64,000 bases of DNA, taken from NCBI GenBank assembly GCA_041987545.1, contig JBHIWH010000004.1:124001-188000 (forward strand). Direction: 5' to 3'. Numbering within the stretch: the stretch's first letter is position 1; each line of letters starts with the position of its first letter. Position numbers and translations under genes: made by a program. This DNA comes from JAJRXR01 sp041987545 (GTDB lineage: Bacteria; Planctomycetota; Phycisphaerae; Phycisphaerales; UBA1924). The notes under the pieces were generated by a model. That model did not search any database and was not told the origin of the DNA. It worked only from the letters and a program-made list of their open reading frames with translations. Shown piece by piece: positions 24,821 through 33,957 of the stretch.

Positions 24821-25122
24821 CGACCAGAGGGAGGGGCAAGGGGCGTGCCTGTCCGGGCGGCGGGGTTCGGGGCCGGGGCGCCGGGGCGGCCGGCCCTGGC
24901 GGGCCCCCGGGGCGGGCGGCGGGAGGTGTGGCCTGCCAGCGCCCCGGCGGGGGCGGGGCGGGGAGTGTCAATCTGGCAGGCGGGGGTCTGGTCGGGCGTG
25001 GGAGTGGGCGCGGGTGGTGGCGGGCTGGCCACGCCGAGCCGCGCCAAAACGCCCAAGCGGCAGGCTTTCCACGCGTTGTGCATGGGCGGGCAGGGTGGCG
25101 GGGCAGAGTTAGACTCGGCGCC
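24821..25122. other. Gene-free divergent promoter region
   Basis: About 300 very G-rich bases between the receiver-like gene and rmuC, which diverge. CCTGCCAG near 24933 is the reverse complement of CTGGCAGG near 24973, a spaced inverted repeat that could be an operator. No open frame here reads as protein and I see no CIRCE-like element. Confidence 0.4.
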
Positions 25123-26538
25123 ATGGAGATCGCCATCATCGTTTTGTCTGTCGCGAGCGTCTTCCTCATCGGAGGGTTGGCCTGGGCGCTCTGGGGGCGT
25201 GCCCAGTTCGCCAAGGAGACCGGGGAGGCCCGCGGGAACGTCGAGTCCTTGGAGCGGGAGCTGGCGTACGCCAGGGACCGGAACGTGCAGGACGAGGGGG
25301 CGCTGGAGCAGCTGCGTCTGAGGCTGCAGCAGGCCGAGAACGACCTGGCGCGGGCCGAGGAGCGGCGGGAGGCGACGGCCCGCGAGTTGGCCGAGCGGGG
25401 GACTCTGGAGAAGCGGTTCAGCGACGCGTTCAAGGCGCTCTCGGCCGAGGCGCTCAAGAGCAGCCGCGACGAGTTCATCCAGCAGGCCAAGCCCGTCTTC
25501 GACGCGGCCCGCAAGGAGCACTCGGACCTGGTCAAGCCCATCGGCGAGACGCTGGCGGCGACGCGGGAGAAGCTCGAGCAGATCGAGAAGTCCCGGACCG
25601 AGAGCTTCGCCAAGCTGATGACGAACGTCGAGTCGGTCACGGGCGCGAGCGCGGCGCTGCGTGACGAGACGGCACGGCTGACGCGGGCGCTGAGCAAGCC
25701 CGAGATCCGTGGTCAGTACGGCGAGATCCAGCTCAAGCGGGTCGCCGAGCTTGCGGGGATGACGAGCTACTGCGACTTCGTCGAGCAGGCGAGCCAGCGG
25801 GACGCGAAGGGGAACCTGCTGCGGCCGGACATGGTCGTGAAGCTGCCCAACGAGCGGGTGATCGCGGTGGACGCGAAGACGAACACGCTGGCGTACATCG
25901 AGGCGGTCAACGAGCCCGACGAGAAGAAGCGGGACGAGCACCTGGACCGGTTCGCCAGGCACGTCTCCGAGCAGGCCAAGAAGCTGTCGGACAAGAAGTA
26001 CTGGGCGTCGTGGGACGGGTCGGCGGAGTTCGTGGTCATGTTCGTCCCGGGCGACCACTTCATCGACGCGGCGCTGCAGCGGAAGCCCGAGCTGCTCGAG
26101 GAGGCGCACCAGCGGGGCGTGATCATGGCGAGTCCGAGCACGCTGATCGGGCTGCTCCGTGCGGTCGCGGTCGGCTGGCACGAGCACAAGCTGGCGCAGG
26201 AGACGCGGGAGCTGATCCGCCTGGGCGTGGAGCTGCACGAGCGGGCGGGCGCCGCGTTCGAGCACGCGGGCAAGCTGGGCGACTCGATCCGCCAGAGCGT
26301 GGAGCGGTACAACCGTCTGGTGGGATCGATCGATTCGCGGCTGACGCCGACCTTGAAGAAGTTCGAGGACGCGGGGGCGCGGTCGGGCAAGTCGCTGACG
26401 GAGCTGAAGCCGGTGGACGGCTCGCCGCGGGCGCTGCAGGCGTCCGGGGGCGCGGGGCTGCCGGCGGCAGCGGCGAACGGCAATGGCAATGGCAACGGCG
26501 CCAAGCCCGCGAACACGCCGGGCGCGAAGTCCTCGTAG
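25123..26538 (+). CDS. rmuC: DNA recombination protein RmuC
   Basis: A 471-residue RmuC. An N-terminal membrane anchor (MEIAIIVLSVASVFLIGGLAWALW) is followed by a long coiled coil to about residue 150, then the nuclease-like core: SKPEIRGQYGEIQLKRVAEL, DMVVKLPNERVIAVDAKTN, SAEFVVMFVPGDHFIDAAL and GVIMASPSTLIGLLRAVAVGW. RmuC limits inversions at repeats in E. coli and belongs to the PD-(D/E)XK-like group. The C-terminal 60 residues are low-complexity (Asn/Gly/Ala). ATG 25123 was chosen because the anchor starts there. Followed by a small zinc-ribbon membrane gene 28 bases downstream. Confidence 0.93.
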   Translation: MEIAIIVLSVASVFLIGGLAWALWGRAQFAKETGEARGNVESLERELAYARDRNVQDEGALEQLRLRLQQAENDLARAEERREATARELAERGTLEKRFSDAFKALSAEALKSSRDEFIQQAKPVFDAARKEHSDLVKPIGETLAATREKLEQIEKSRTESFAKLMTNVESVTGASAALRDETARLTRALSKPEIRGQYGEIQLKRVAELAGMTSYCDFVEQASQRDAKGNLLRPDMVVKLPNERVIAVDAKTNTLAYIEAVNEPDEKKRDEHLDRFARHVSEQAKKLSDKKYWASWDGSAEFVVMFVPGDHFIDAALQRKPELLEEAHQRGVIMASPSTLIGLLRAVAVGWHEHKLAQETRELIRLGVELHERAGAAFEHAGKLGDSIRQSVERYNRLVGSIDSRLTPTLKKFEDAGARSGKSLTELKPVDGSPRALQASGGAGLPAAAANGNGNGNGAKPANTPGAKSS

Positions 26539-26566
26539 ACAGCACCGGCGGCGTTAGGCTGGGGGC

Positions 26567-26887
26567 GTGAGGCGCCTTCCCTGGATCGTCCTGTGCTCGG
26601 TGCTGATCACGGTCGGCGGCGCGATGGTCGTGCTCGCCTTGGGGTCAGTGCTCGCTCGGCCGTCCGGGATGAGCGTCGGCGCCGCCCTTCGCCGGGTGTT
26701 CGGCGACGACCCGGCGCTCGTGGTCGTGCTGGTCGCGGCGTACCTGTTCGTCGTGCTGCTGACGTTGTTCGCCCGCGCGCTGGGGCGGGGGCCGGGCTCG
26801 CACGAGTGCTCGCGATGCGGCTACGACCTGTCCGGTTCGGCGGGGGGCGTGTGCCCGGAGTGCGGCTCGACGATCGATCGACGGTGA
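26567..26887 (+). CDS. Two-helix membrane protein with zinc ribbon
   Basis: A 106-residue protein, GTG start at 26567. Two hydrophobic helices (about 5-28 and 50-68) are followed by a C-terminal zinc ribbon CSRCGYDLSG ... CPECGS. The CxxCGYDLxG...CPECG ribbon is very frequent in planctomycete membrane proteins. Ribbon in the cytoplasm is inferred from the helix count. Probably cotranscribed with rmuC. Function unknown. Confidence 0.75.
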   Translation: MRRLPWIVLCSVLITVGGAMVVLALGSVLARPSGMSVGAALRRVFGDDPALVVVLVAAYLFVVLLTLFARALGRGPGSHECSRCGYDLSGSAGGVCPECGSTIDRR

Positions 26888-26918
26888 TTGGCCCCGCCGA
26901 GGCGGCGGCGGTCCCCCA

Positions 26919-28511
26919 CTACTCATCCGGGCAGCCGGCGGCGAAGGCGAGCAGGTACGAGAGCACGTCGGAGTAGTCGAACACGCCCTCGGGCAGCGCG
27001 AAGTCGGCGAGCGGGTCCTGGGCGTCGAAGTACGCAACAAACGCGAGCACGTCGGAGAAGTCCAGCACGCGGTCCGGGGGCTCGGCCAGGTCGGCGGGGC
27101 AGGGCGGGTAGACGTGCTCGAGCTGGACGTCGGCGGCGATGTACGCCCGGCCCATGGACGTCTGGGCGATCAGGCCCAGGCGGACGACGTCGTTCTCGTC
27201 GCGGTCGGAGAGCTCGATGAGGCTGTCCTCGGGGGTGTCCCCAGGGAAGGGGTTGGCCAGTCGGATGTAGCCGGCGTCGGGGACGCCGTCGTCGTCCCAG
27301 TGGATGGGCGTGCCGTCGCGGATGACGGCGACGCCGTTGACCAGGATCGCGTGGAACATCAGGAAGTTCGGCGGCTCGACGAGTCGGACGACGCAGGCGT
27401 AGTCGCCCTGCTCGTTGATCTCGACGGCGCCGAAGTCGGAGAGGATCGCGCTGGAGCCGGGGTCGGCGGTGGGATCGCCCGGCTGGAGCAGTACCGCGTC
27501 GCCGTTCGCCAGGTAGGGGAAGGTCTCCAGGGTGGTATCCATGCCTGAGCGGGTCCGGGCGGCGAGGATGAAGTCTCCGGCCTCGTTGATGTCGTAGCTG
27601 ATGGCATCGCCCCAGCGCTGGCCCTCGAGCATGAGGTCGGGCGGGACGGGTTCGTCCTCGACGACGGGGGCGCCGTCGATCGCGGCGACGGCGGCGTCGA
27701 TGACCAGCGCGTCGCGGGCCTCGGGGCCGGCGAGGCGGATGGTGGTCATCCAGTGCGCGCCGGCGTGTGAGACGGCGAGGCGGTCGCCGAAGATGTCCGG
27801 GCCGATGGAGGACGGGGTCGCCAGGCCGGCGATCGGGTCGGTGCCAAAGAAGACGAGGTCGGCGCCCGCGCCCGAGAGGAGCATCTGGTTGAAGGGCGGG
27901 GCGAGGGGGCCGGGGGTGACGCTGGCGGCGAAGAGGAAGTCGGTGGGCGAGGTGAGCGCGACGTCGGAGAAGGCGTGGAAGTAGGTGTTGGCGAAGACGC
28001 CGACCTGCGCGAGCTGGGCGCCGACGAGGGTCGGGCCCAGCCACAGGGTGTCCATCTCGACCATGGTCGGGTCGTGCACGCCGGCGCAGGAGTAGAGCAC
28101 GCTCCCGTCGTCGGCCAGGGCGTACCGGGGGGAGAACTCGGCCTGTGTGTACTCGCCGATGGTGGCGTCGCGCCTGAGGAGGGAGAAGGGCGCGTCGGCG
28201 TCGGCCTGGCCGTAGATCTCGTGGCGGTAGTCGTTGGAGAGCGCGATGCGGCTCTGGACGAGGACGCCCCAGCCGCCGACGCTGTTGAACTCGACGGCGC
28301 GGACGGCGGCGACGGTCTCGGTCGGGAAGGCGCCGGGGGACAGGTCGCCCTCGCGGATGACGGCGGCGGGGAACTCGACGAGCTCCGGTTGGGCCGAGGC
28401 CGCGGATGTGGCAAGCGCGATGGCGGCGATCGCCGAGGCGGGTCGCGGGTTTGGGCAGCGGCACGGCAAGCTGGGATCCCTCTCCCGGCGCAACGTCCGA
28501 GATGACCCCAC
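26919..28511 (-). CDS. Exported protein with GC-type dockerin tail
   Basis: A 530-residue exported protein. The signal peptide hydrophobic core is PASAIAAIALATSAASAQ. The body has repeated beta strands (SLLRRDATIGEYTQAEFSP, DALVIDAAVAAIDG, YDINEAGDFILAA), reminiscent of beta-propeller-like repeats. The C-terminal 60 residues are the paired dockerin-like tail: CPADLAEPPDRVLDFSDVL, then GVFDYSDVLSYLLAFAAGCP. GTG at 28511 is the longest start; TTG at 28469, preceded by GGGAGAGGGA, would give a better signal peptide and may be the true start. Expected at the cell surface. Ligand unknown. Confidence 0.82.
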   Translation of the reverse strand: MGSSRTLRRERDPSLPCRCPNPRPASAIAAIALATSAASAQPELVEFPAAVIREGDLSPGAFPTETVAAVRAVEFNSVGGWGVLVQSRIALSNDYRHEIYGQADADAPFSLLRRDATIGEYTQAEFSPRYALADDGSVLYSCAGVHDPTMVEMDTLWLGPTLVGAQLAQVGVFANTYFHAFSDVALTSPTDFLFAASVTPGPLAPPFNQMLLSGAGADLVFFGTDPIAGLATPSSIGPDIFGDRLAVSHAGAHWMTTIRLAGPEARDALVIDAAVAAIDGAPVVEDEPVPPDLMLEGQRWGDAISYDINEAGDFILAARTRSGMDTTLETFPYLANGDAVLLQPGDPTADPGSSAILSDFGAVEINEQGDYACVVRLVEPPNFLMFHAILVNGVAVIRDGTPIHWDDDGVPDAGYIRLANPFPGDTPEDSLIELSDRDENDVVRLGLIAQTSMGRAYIAADVQLEHVYPPCPADLAEPPDRVLDFSDVLAFVAYFDAQDPLADFALPEGVFDYSDVLSYLLAFAAGCPDE

Positions 28512-28667
28512 GTTATCGACTTGCAGGGGCGGAAAGAAGCCCCGCGACGGACCGAGCGGAGTTTGGCAAGCGTGGCGGGCGGAATCCGGCGCCCGAGCCG
28601 GGCGGGGGCGGGACCCGGTTCGACGGCGCGGGCTGGGTTGGGCGCCGGCGCGTTCTCGGACGCGGCC

Positions 28668-29468
28668 TCAGGCGCCCGGGCGGGGATCGCTCAGGAAGAG
28701 GTAGTCCCGGGCGTCGGGGGTCCAGGCGTCCACCTCGCGGGGGTCGCGGAGGGACTCGTCGGCCGCGAGCATGCGGTAGCCCATGTCCCGGAGCGGGCGG
28801 GCGACGTCGTCCACGCTCTTGCCCACGCGCTCGGGCATGCCCGGGATCAGCTCGGCGAAGATCGCGGGGCGGAAGCGGTCGATCGTCTCCAGCCCGCCCT
28901 CGATCACGAGGGGCTCGGCGCCCTCGACGTCAATCTTCATCAGATCGCAACGGGCCAGGCCCTCGTCGCGGGCCCAGTCGTCGAGGCGGACGGTCTGGAT
29001 GGTGGTCTTGCAGACGTCGGGGGCGGTGCGGGTGCCGAGGGCGTCGGGGGACGACGCGTCGGACATGTGGGCGCTGCCGTGGGAGTAGCGGCGGCTGGCT
29101 TTCTTGTAGGGCACGTACAGCTCGACGGCGCCCGGGGCGTTGGACAGGCCGCGCTCGACGATGGTGACGTTTGGTCTGCGGCCGACGACGAGTCGGAGCA
29201 TCTTGAGGTTGTAGGTCAGGGGCTCGAACGCGTAGACGCGGCAGGAGGCGTCGTGCAGCGCGGCCAGGTGCTTGGTGTACCTGCCGTGGTTGGCGCCCAC
29301 GTCGAGGATGACGCCGCCCGGCTCGACATGGGCGCCCAGGGCGCGGACGACGGCGGCGAATCGGCGGCGGACCAGGGCGTGGTAGAGGTGGTCGATGCGG
29401 GCGCCGACGCGGGAGAGGGGGCCCGCGCGGATCTCGGAGATGTCCGGGATGGTGGGCGCCTCGGGCAC
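28668..29468 (-). CDS. FkbM family methyltransferase
   Basis: A 266-residue class I SAM methyltransferase. GVILDVGANHGRYTKHLA (about 53-70) is motif I; VYAFEPLTYNLKMLRL is the acidic post-I segment; TVRLDDWARDEGLARCDLMK then IDVEGAEPLVIEGG is the FkbM signature. FkbM enzymes O-methylate sugars or polyketides, so a role in surface glycan modification is plausible. GTG at 29468 starts the domain; the open frame continues upstream through the antisense of gdhA but that part is not protein-like. It diverges from gdhA. Confidence 0.88.
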   Translation of the reverse strand: MPEAPTIPDISEIRAGPLSRVGARIDHLYHALVRRRFAAVVRALGAHVEPGGVILDVGANHGRYTKHLAALHDASCRVYAFEPLTYNLKMLRLVVGRRPNVTIVERGLSNAPGAVELYVPYKKASRRYSHGSAHMSDASSPDALGTRTAPDVCKTTIQTVRLDDWARDEGLARCDLMKIDVEGAEPLVIEGGLETIDRFRPAIFAELIPGMPERVGKSVDDVARPLRDMGYRMLAADESLRDPREVDAWTPDARDYLFLSDPRPGA

Positions 29469-29537
29469 GTCGGCAAGCGTAGCGGGGGTCGCCGCGGCGG
29501 GCGTTCGCGGCGCGGGACGCCCGCGGTAGACTCGGGC

Positions 29538-30872
29538 ATGGGCAACGACGCGGCGGCACGGATCAACGGCGAGATCGAGGCGGTCGGGGCGGGCGAGCTG
29601 CTCGGCTCGGCGATGAACGAGGTCGGCGACTCGATCGCGGGACTCGCGGGGATCGAGCGGTTCCTGGACTCGGGCGTCGTGCGGCGGCTGCTCGAGCCGG
29701 ACCGGGTGGTCCGGTTCCGCGTGGACTGGGTGGACGACTCGGGCGATGTGCGCGTCAACACCGGCTGGCGGGTCGAGCACTCGAACCTGCTGGGGCCATA
29801 CAAGGGCGGGCTGCGGTTCCACCGGACGGTGAACGAGGACACGCTCCGGTTCCTGGCGTTCGAGCAGTGCTTCAAGAACGCGCTGACGGGCCTGCCCATT
29901 GGCGGGGGCAAGGGCGGGAGCGACTTCGACCCGAAGGGCAAGTCCGACGGCGAGGTGATGCGGTTCTGCCAGTCGTTCATGCGGCAGCTGCACAGGCACA
30001 TCGGCCCGGACCTGGACGTGCCCGCGGGGGACATCGGCGTCGGCTCGCGGGAGATCGGGTTCCTGTACGGCCAGTGGCTGCGGATCACGAACCGCCCGGT
30101 CGGCGTGCTGACCGGCAAGCCCGCGGGCGCGGGCGGGATCCCGGGGAGGACCGAGGCGACGGGGTACGGGCTGGTCGAGTTTCTGTGCGAGATGATGAAC
30201 GAGGCCGGGGAGTCGCCCGAGGGGGCGCGGGTCGCGGTCTCGGGCTCGGGGAACGTGGCGATCTACGCCGCCCAGCTGGCCGAGCGTCGTGGGGCGCGGG
30301 TCGTCACCTTGTCGGACTCGGGCGGGACGATCGTGTGCGAGGGCGGGCTGAGCGCCGAGCAGATCGAGGCGGTGCGGGTGCTGAAGGAGGAGCGGCGCGG
30401 GCGGCTGGGTGAGTTTGAGGCCGACGGCGTGTCGTACAAGGACGGGGAGACGCCCTGGGGGATCACGGAGGCGTCGGTGGTGCTGCCGTGCGCGACGCAG
30501 CACGAGCTGGATGTGGACGGGGCGGCGGCCGTCATCGAGCGCGGGGCGAAGTACGTCGGCGAGGGCGCGAACATGCCCTGCACGCACGCGGCCCGCGACG
30601 CCTTCGAGCGCGAGGGCGTGCGGTTCGCCCCGGGCAAGGCGGCCAACGCGGGCGGGGTCGCGTGCTCGGGGTTCGAGATGTCGCAGAACGCGTCGCACAC
30701 GGCCTGGCCCCGCGAGCGGACGCTGGAGCGGCTGACCGAGACGATGCGGACGATCCACGCGACGTGCCTGGAGCGGGCGCCCCGGGACGGTGGCGTGCCG
30801 AACTACGGCGTCGGGGCGGACCGGGCGGGGTTCGTCAAGCTCGCGGAGACGATGATGGCGCTGGGCGTCTGA
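29538..30872 (+). CDS. gdhA: Glutamate dehydrogenase, NADP-type
   Basis: A 444-residue hexameric-type glutamate dehydrogenase, same length class as E. coli GdhA. Substrate-binding Lys89 in GPYKGGLRFH and catalytic Lys125 in GGGKGGSDFDPKGKS are present, as are PAGDIGVGSREIGFLYGQW and the nucleotide loop VSGSGNVAIYAAQ (about 234-246). It makes glutamate from 2-oxoglutarate and ammonium. NADP preference is inferred from overall type, not proven. ATG at 29538. Convergent with the lipoprotein gene to its right. Confidence 0.95.
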   Translation: MGNDAAARINGEIEAVGAGELLGSAMNEVGDSIAGLAGIERFLDSGVVRRLLEPDRVVRFRVDWVDDSGDVRVNTGWRVEHSNLLGPYKGGLRFHRTVNEDTLRFLAFEQCFKNALTGLPIGGGKGGSDFDPKGKSDGEVMRFCQSFMRQLHRHIGPDLDVPAGDIGVGSREIGFLYGQWLRITNRPVGVLTGKPAGAGGIPGRTEATGYGLVEFLCEMMNEAGESPEGARVAVSGSGNVAIYAAQLAERRGARVVTLSDSGGTIVCEGGLSAEQIEAVRVLKEERRGRLGEFEADGVSYKDGETPWGITEASVVLPCATQHELDVDGAAAVIERGAKYVGEGANMPCTHAARDAFEREGVRFAPGKAANAGGVACSGFEMSQNASHTAWPRERTLERLTETMRTIHATCLERAPRDGGVPNYGVGADRAGFVKLAETMMALGV

Positions 30873-30885
30873 GGCCGGCGGCGCG

Positions 30886-31512
30886 TCACTCGACCGGGTC
30901 GAGCCCGGCCGAGACGCGCCACCGGTTGATCAGGGCGCGGGTGCGCGGGGCGCGGTCGCCGGTCGGGTCGAGGCGGCCGCCGGGCCTGAGATACTCCCAC
31001 TCGTCGGGGTGGTTGGCCCGGGCCCAGGCCTCGATCTCGTCGAACCGGTCGCGGCGTTCGTCGGGGTCTCGGGGCGGGGCGTCGGGGTCGGCGGCGGAGA
31101 TCATGTAGCCCTTGATGCGGCGCGCCCCGTCGGGGCCGTCTTGCAGGAAGTACGTGATGCGGTACCGCGAGCGGTCGGTCCGCGCGATCAGGTCGTAGTA
31201 GTCGTTCCACTCCTCGTTGATGCGCCAGACGGTGTCGCCCTCGGCGTGCCAGGGGCCGGGCGTGGAGACGGAGTTGAAGTGCTGGTCCCAGGCCCTGTAC
31301 CGCCCGGCGTTGAGCTTCCACTCGAGCCCATCGCCCTCCTTGGCGTCGTACCAGACACGGGGGTCGTCGGCCAGGAACGAGCGGGCGGCGTCCAAATCGC
31401 CCGACTCGCGGGCGGCGCGGAAGGACTCGACGGTCTCGATCCCGGTCGGCGCGCAGGCGGGCAGGGCGAGGCAGATGGCGGCGGCGAGGACGACGGCGGC
31501 GGCGTGCTTCAT
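30886..31512 (-). CDS. Hypothetical lipoprotein
   Basis: A 208-residue lipoprotein: the signal peptide MKHAAAVVLAAAICLALPAC has a lipobox with Cys20. The mature part begins TVESFRAARESGDLDAARSFLADDPRVWYD, which resembles the start of an NTF2/SnoaL-like fold, followed by strands with aromatic residues (RYRITYFLQ, ARRIKGYMISA). A C-terminal NRWRVSAGLDPVE ends it. It starts 46 bases after the M20 amidohydrolase stops, so it may be the last gene of the ftsH operon. Function unknown. Confidence 0.78.
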   Translation of the reverse strand: MKHAAAVVLAAAICLALPACAPTGIETVESFRAARESGDLDAARSFLADDPRVWYDAKEGDGLEWKLNAGRYRAWDQHFNSVSTPGPWHAEGDTVWRINEEWNDYYDLIARTDRSRYRITYFLQDGPDGARRIKGYMISAADPDAPPRDPDERRDRFDEIEAWARANHPDEWEYLRPGGRLDPTGDRAPRTRALINRWRVSAGLDPVE

Positions 31513-31558
31513 GCGGGGCTCCGGTCTCGCCCACGAGGAGCCTCAGTATGCCGGGTGG

Positions 31559-32710
31559 TCAGCCGCGTGCCAAGCGTTCGAGCACGTGGGCGGCCGGGGC
31601 GATGAGCTCGTCGGGGAAGTCGAAGCGTGGGTCGTGCAGGGGGGGCTGGTTCTCGCCCGAGCCCAGGAGGAAGAGGGCGCCGCCGTCGGGCGCGTCGTCC
31701 ATGAGACGCCCGAAGTCCTCGCTCCAGCGTTGGGGCTCGGGGAGATCGACGACGTCGAGCAGCGCGGCGGCGCCGGCGGCGCGGACGGCCTCGACGCAGG
31801 CTGCGTCGTTGTGCGTCGAGACGAACGGATTGTCCTCGGTGATGCGGACCTCGAAGTCACCCGCGGCCAGCTCTCTCGCGAGGTCGCGGACGCGGGCGGC
31901 CTGCCCGTCGCGGATCTGGGTCGACTGGCCGCGGCAGCTGACGTGGATCGTCGCGGCGCCGGGCGAGACGCCGAACGTCGGCTCACCGACGCTGGCGTGG
32001 GCGATCGTGGTCATGCGGAGGGGCTCGCCCTCGCTCGGGCGGACGGGCATGCGCTGGATGAAGCGGGCGGCGACGAGGGCGGCGGAGTTGTCGCGCTCCG
32101 GGAGGCTGGTGTGGGCCGTCGCGCCCAGGAACTGGACTCGGAGGCCGATGGAGGCGCAGGCCATGACGTCGTCGCGGACGGCGAGCTGGGCGAGGGGGCG
32201 GCCCGGGTCGTTGTGGTAGGCGAATGCCCGGCGACCGCGAATCCGGCGCCAGCGCGGGTCGTCGATGACCGCGGCGGCGCCCTCGCCGGTTTCCTCTGCT
32301 GGCTGGAAGAGGAGCGTCACGCGGCGCTCGGGCGGGCTCGCGGCAAGGCGGCGGGCGATCTCGACCAGGCAGGCCATGTGCCCGTCGTGGCCGCAGGCGT
32401 GCATCGTGCCCTCGCGTGTCGAGGCGTGCGGGGCCTGGGTCTGTTCGTCGATGGGCAGGGCGTCGAGTTCGGCGCGGAGGGTGATGGAGTCGTCGTCGGA
32501 GTCGGGGCCGAAGCAGGCGGCGACGCCGTGGCCGCCGAGGGCGGTCTCAAGGCGGGCGGGGTTGAGTTCCGCGAGGGTTGCTGCGATCAGCACCGCGGTC
32601 TCGCGCTCCTCGCCCGAGAGCTCGGGGGCGGCGTGGAGGCGGCGGCGGAAGGCGGCAGGATCTCTGCTCGGCGCGGCCATGGGCGAGGGTAGGCCCTCGC
32701 GGTGACACAT
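31559..32710 (-). CDS. M20 family metal-dependent amidohydrolase
   Basis: A 383-residue hydrolase of the M20D type (N-acyl-amino acid or hippurate hydrolase-like). RRRLHAAPELSGEE near the start, ITLRAELDALPIDEQ, then metal ligands HACGHDGHMA (His104, His108), the catalytic Glu pair in FQPAEETGEG (139-140), and His166 in YHNDPG. The dimerisation lid starts FLGATAHTSLPE. It likely deacylates N-acyl amino acids. The ATG at 32710 shares its last base with the TGA of the upstream protease gene (TGATG), so translation is coupled. Confidence 0.9.
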   Translation of the reverse strand: MCHREGLPSPMAAPSRDPAAFRRRLHAAPELSGEERETAVLIAATLAELNPARLETALGGHGVAACFGPDSDDDSITLRAELDALPIDEQTQAPHASTREGTMHACGHDGHMACLVEIARRLAASPPERRVTLLFQPAEETGEGAAAVIDDPRWRRIRGRRAFAYHNDPGRPLAQLAVRDDVMACASIGLRVQFLGATAHTSLPERDNSAALVAARFIQRMPVRPSEGEPLRMTTIAHASVGEPTFGVSPGAATIHVSCRGQSTQIRDGQAARVRDLARELAAGDFEVRITEDNPFVSTHNDAACVEAVRAAGAAALLDVVDLPEPQRWSEDFGRLMDDAPDGGALFLLGSGENQPPLHDPRFDFPDELIAPAAHVLERLARG

Positions 32711-33924
32711 CACGGCGCCGACGCTTCGGGACGTACCGCCCTGGTCAGACGCAGGCGATCGTCGCGGACTCGGCTCGGATCTTCGGTCAGGATGGCGTCG
32801 ATCGTCCGCCCGAGCGCGACGGATTCCACGCCCCCGTGCTCCTGGCGGACCCGGCACTGGCTGACCGCCTCGTCGCGGCGGCCCGCCATCCAGTAGAGGT
32901 GGTACCAGGCCGCCTCGCCCGTGGCGGGCACGAACGCCGCCTCGACGAGGCGCTCGACGTCCTCGGTGTCGTCGGCGCCGGTCCGCGCGCACTCGAGCAG
33001 CGCCTCGAGCCGCAGTGTCCAGACATCGAACGCCTGGACGCGCGTGAGGTTTATGATCTCTTCGGCCCGGTCGAGGCGCCCCGTGGAGATGAGGACCTCT
33101 GCCGCGACCATCCGGACGAAGTACGAATCCGGGGCCGCGTCGAGCGCCTGGTGCGCATGCCCGAGAGCCTGCGCGGGGTCCTGGGACGCGGCTTCGAGCG
33201 CGGCGACGGCGTCGTCACGAGCGGCGGTGATGCCGGTTCGGTTGGCGGCGAACCAACCCGCGAGGGCGGCCGGCTTCGTGTCTCCGAACGGATCAACGAG
33301 GTCGTGGTTCGCGCTCGCGCTGGTGTACCCGGCGCCGCTTCGGGTGACGATCCCGAACACACGGCCTTCCGGGTCGAGCACGGGGCTGCCGCTCATTCCC
33401 GGGATGGCCTCCGTGTCGAGGCTGACCGAGAGGCCGAACTCGGGGTGAACGCCCGCCCAGGCGACCGACGTGTCGCGGACGCCGAAGAGCATCCGGGAAG
33501 GCACGATCGTCGCGGGAGCGCCGGGCGTGGGCAGGAAGTCCGTGAGCGGGAGGGTCGGGTCGTTGTCGCGTGGTTCGACGGCGACGACGAGCAGGTCCGC
33601 GTGCTCGTCGCCGGCGAGCACACCCTGGATGCGTCGGCGCGAGCCGTCGGGGAACACGACGCGTGCGGACTCGGCGTTGTCCAGGACGTGCCAGGCCGTC
33701 AGCACGCGGCCCGGGGCGTACACCACGCCGCACCCCAGGGGGCGGGGCCCGTCGATCCAGTTCGGGGTTTCGAAGAGGACGACCGCGTGCTGGGCGGGGT
33801 GTGTGACCGGGAGCGGATCGGGCGCCGTGACGCGCCCGGCCCAGGCCATCAGCCCGACGCATGCCGTGGCGATCACGAGAAGCAGCGCCAGCAGGGCGAA
33901 AAGCCTGGGAGACAGCTTCCTCAT
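32710..33924 (-). CDS. Membrane-anchored trypsin-like serine protease with TPR-like region
   Basis: A 404-residue protein. An N-terminal membrane anchor (LLALLLVIATACVGLMAWA) leads into a chymotrypsin-fold domain with the triad visible: His79 (VLTAWHVL), Asp110 (GDEHADLLVVAV) and Ser178 (GMSGSPV). From about residue 225 it becomes helical repeats (AALEAASQDPAQALGHAHQALD, VAAEVLISTGRLDRAEEIIN) that resemble TPRs. The protease should act outside the cytoplasmic membrane, in protein quality control. It follows ftsH by 33 bases and overlaps the M20 gene, so a proteolysis-related operon is likely. Confidence 0.85.
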   Translation of the reverse strand: MRKLSPRLFALLALLLVIATACVGLMAWAGRVTAPDPLPVTHPAQHAVVLFETPNWIDGPRPLGCGVVYAPGRVLTAWHVLDNAESARVVFPDGSRRRIQGVLAGDEHADLLVVAVEPRDNDPTLPLTDFLPTPGAPATIVPSRMLFGVRDTSVAWAGVHPEFGLSVSLDTEAIPGMSGSPVLDPEGRVFGIVTRSGAGYTSASANHDLVDPFGDTKPAALAGWFAANRTGITAARDDAVAALEAASQDPAQALGHAHQALDAAPDSYFVRMVAAEVLISTGRLDRAEEIINLTRVQAFDVWTLRLEALLECARTGADDTEDVERLVEAAFVPATGEAAWYHLYWMAGRRDEAVSQCRVRQEHGGVESVALGRTIDAILTEDPSRVRDDRLRLTRAVRPEASAP

Positions 33925-33957
33925 GCGGTGGACACTATCTGTGCGCGGCGTGTTGGG

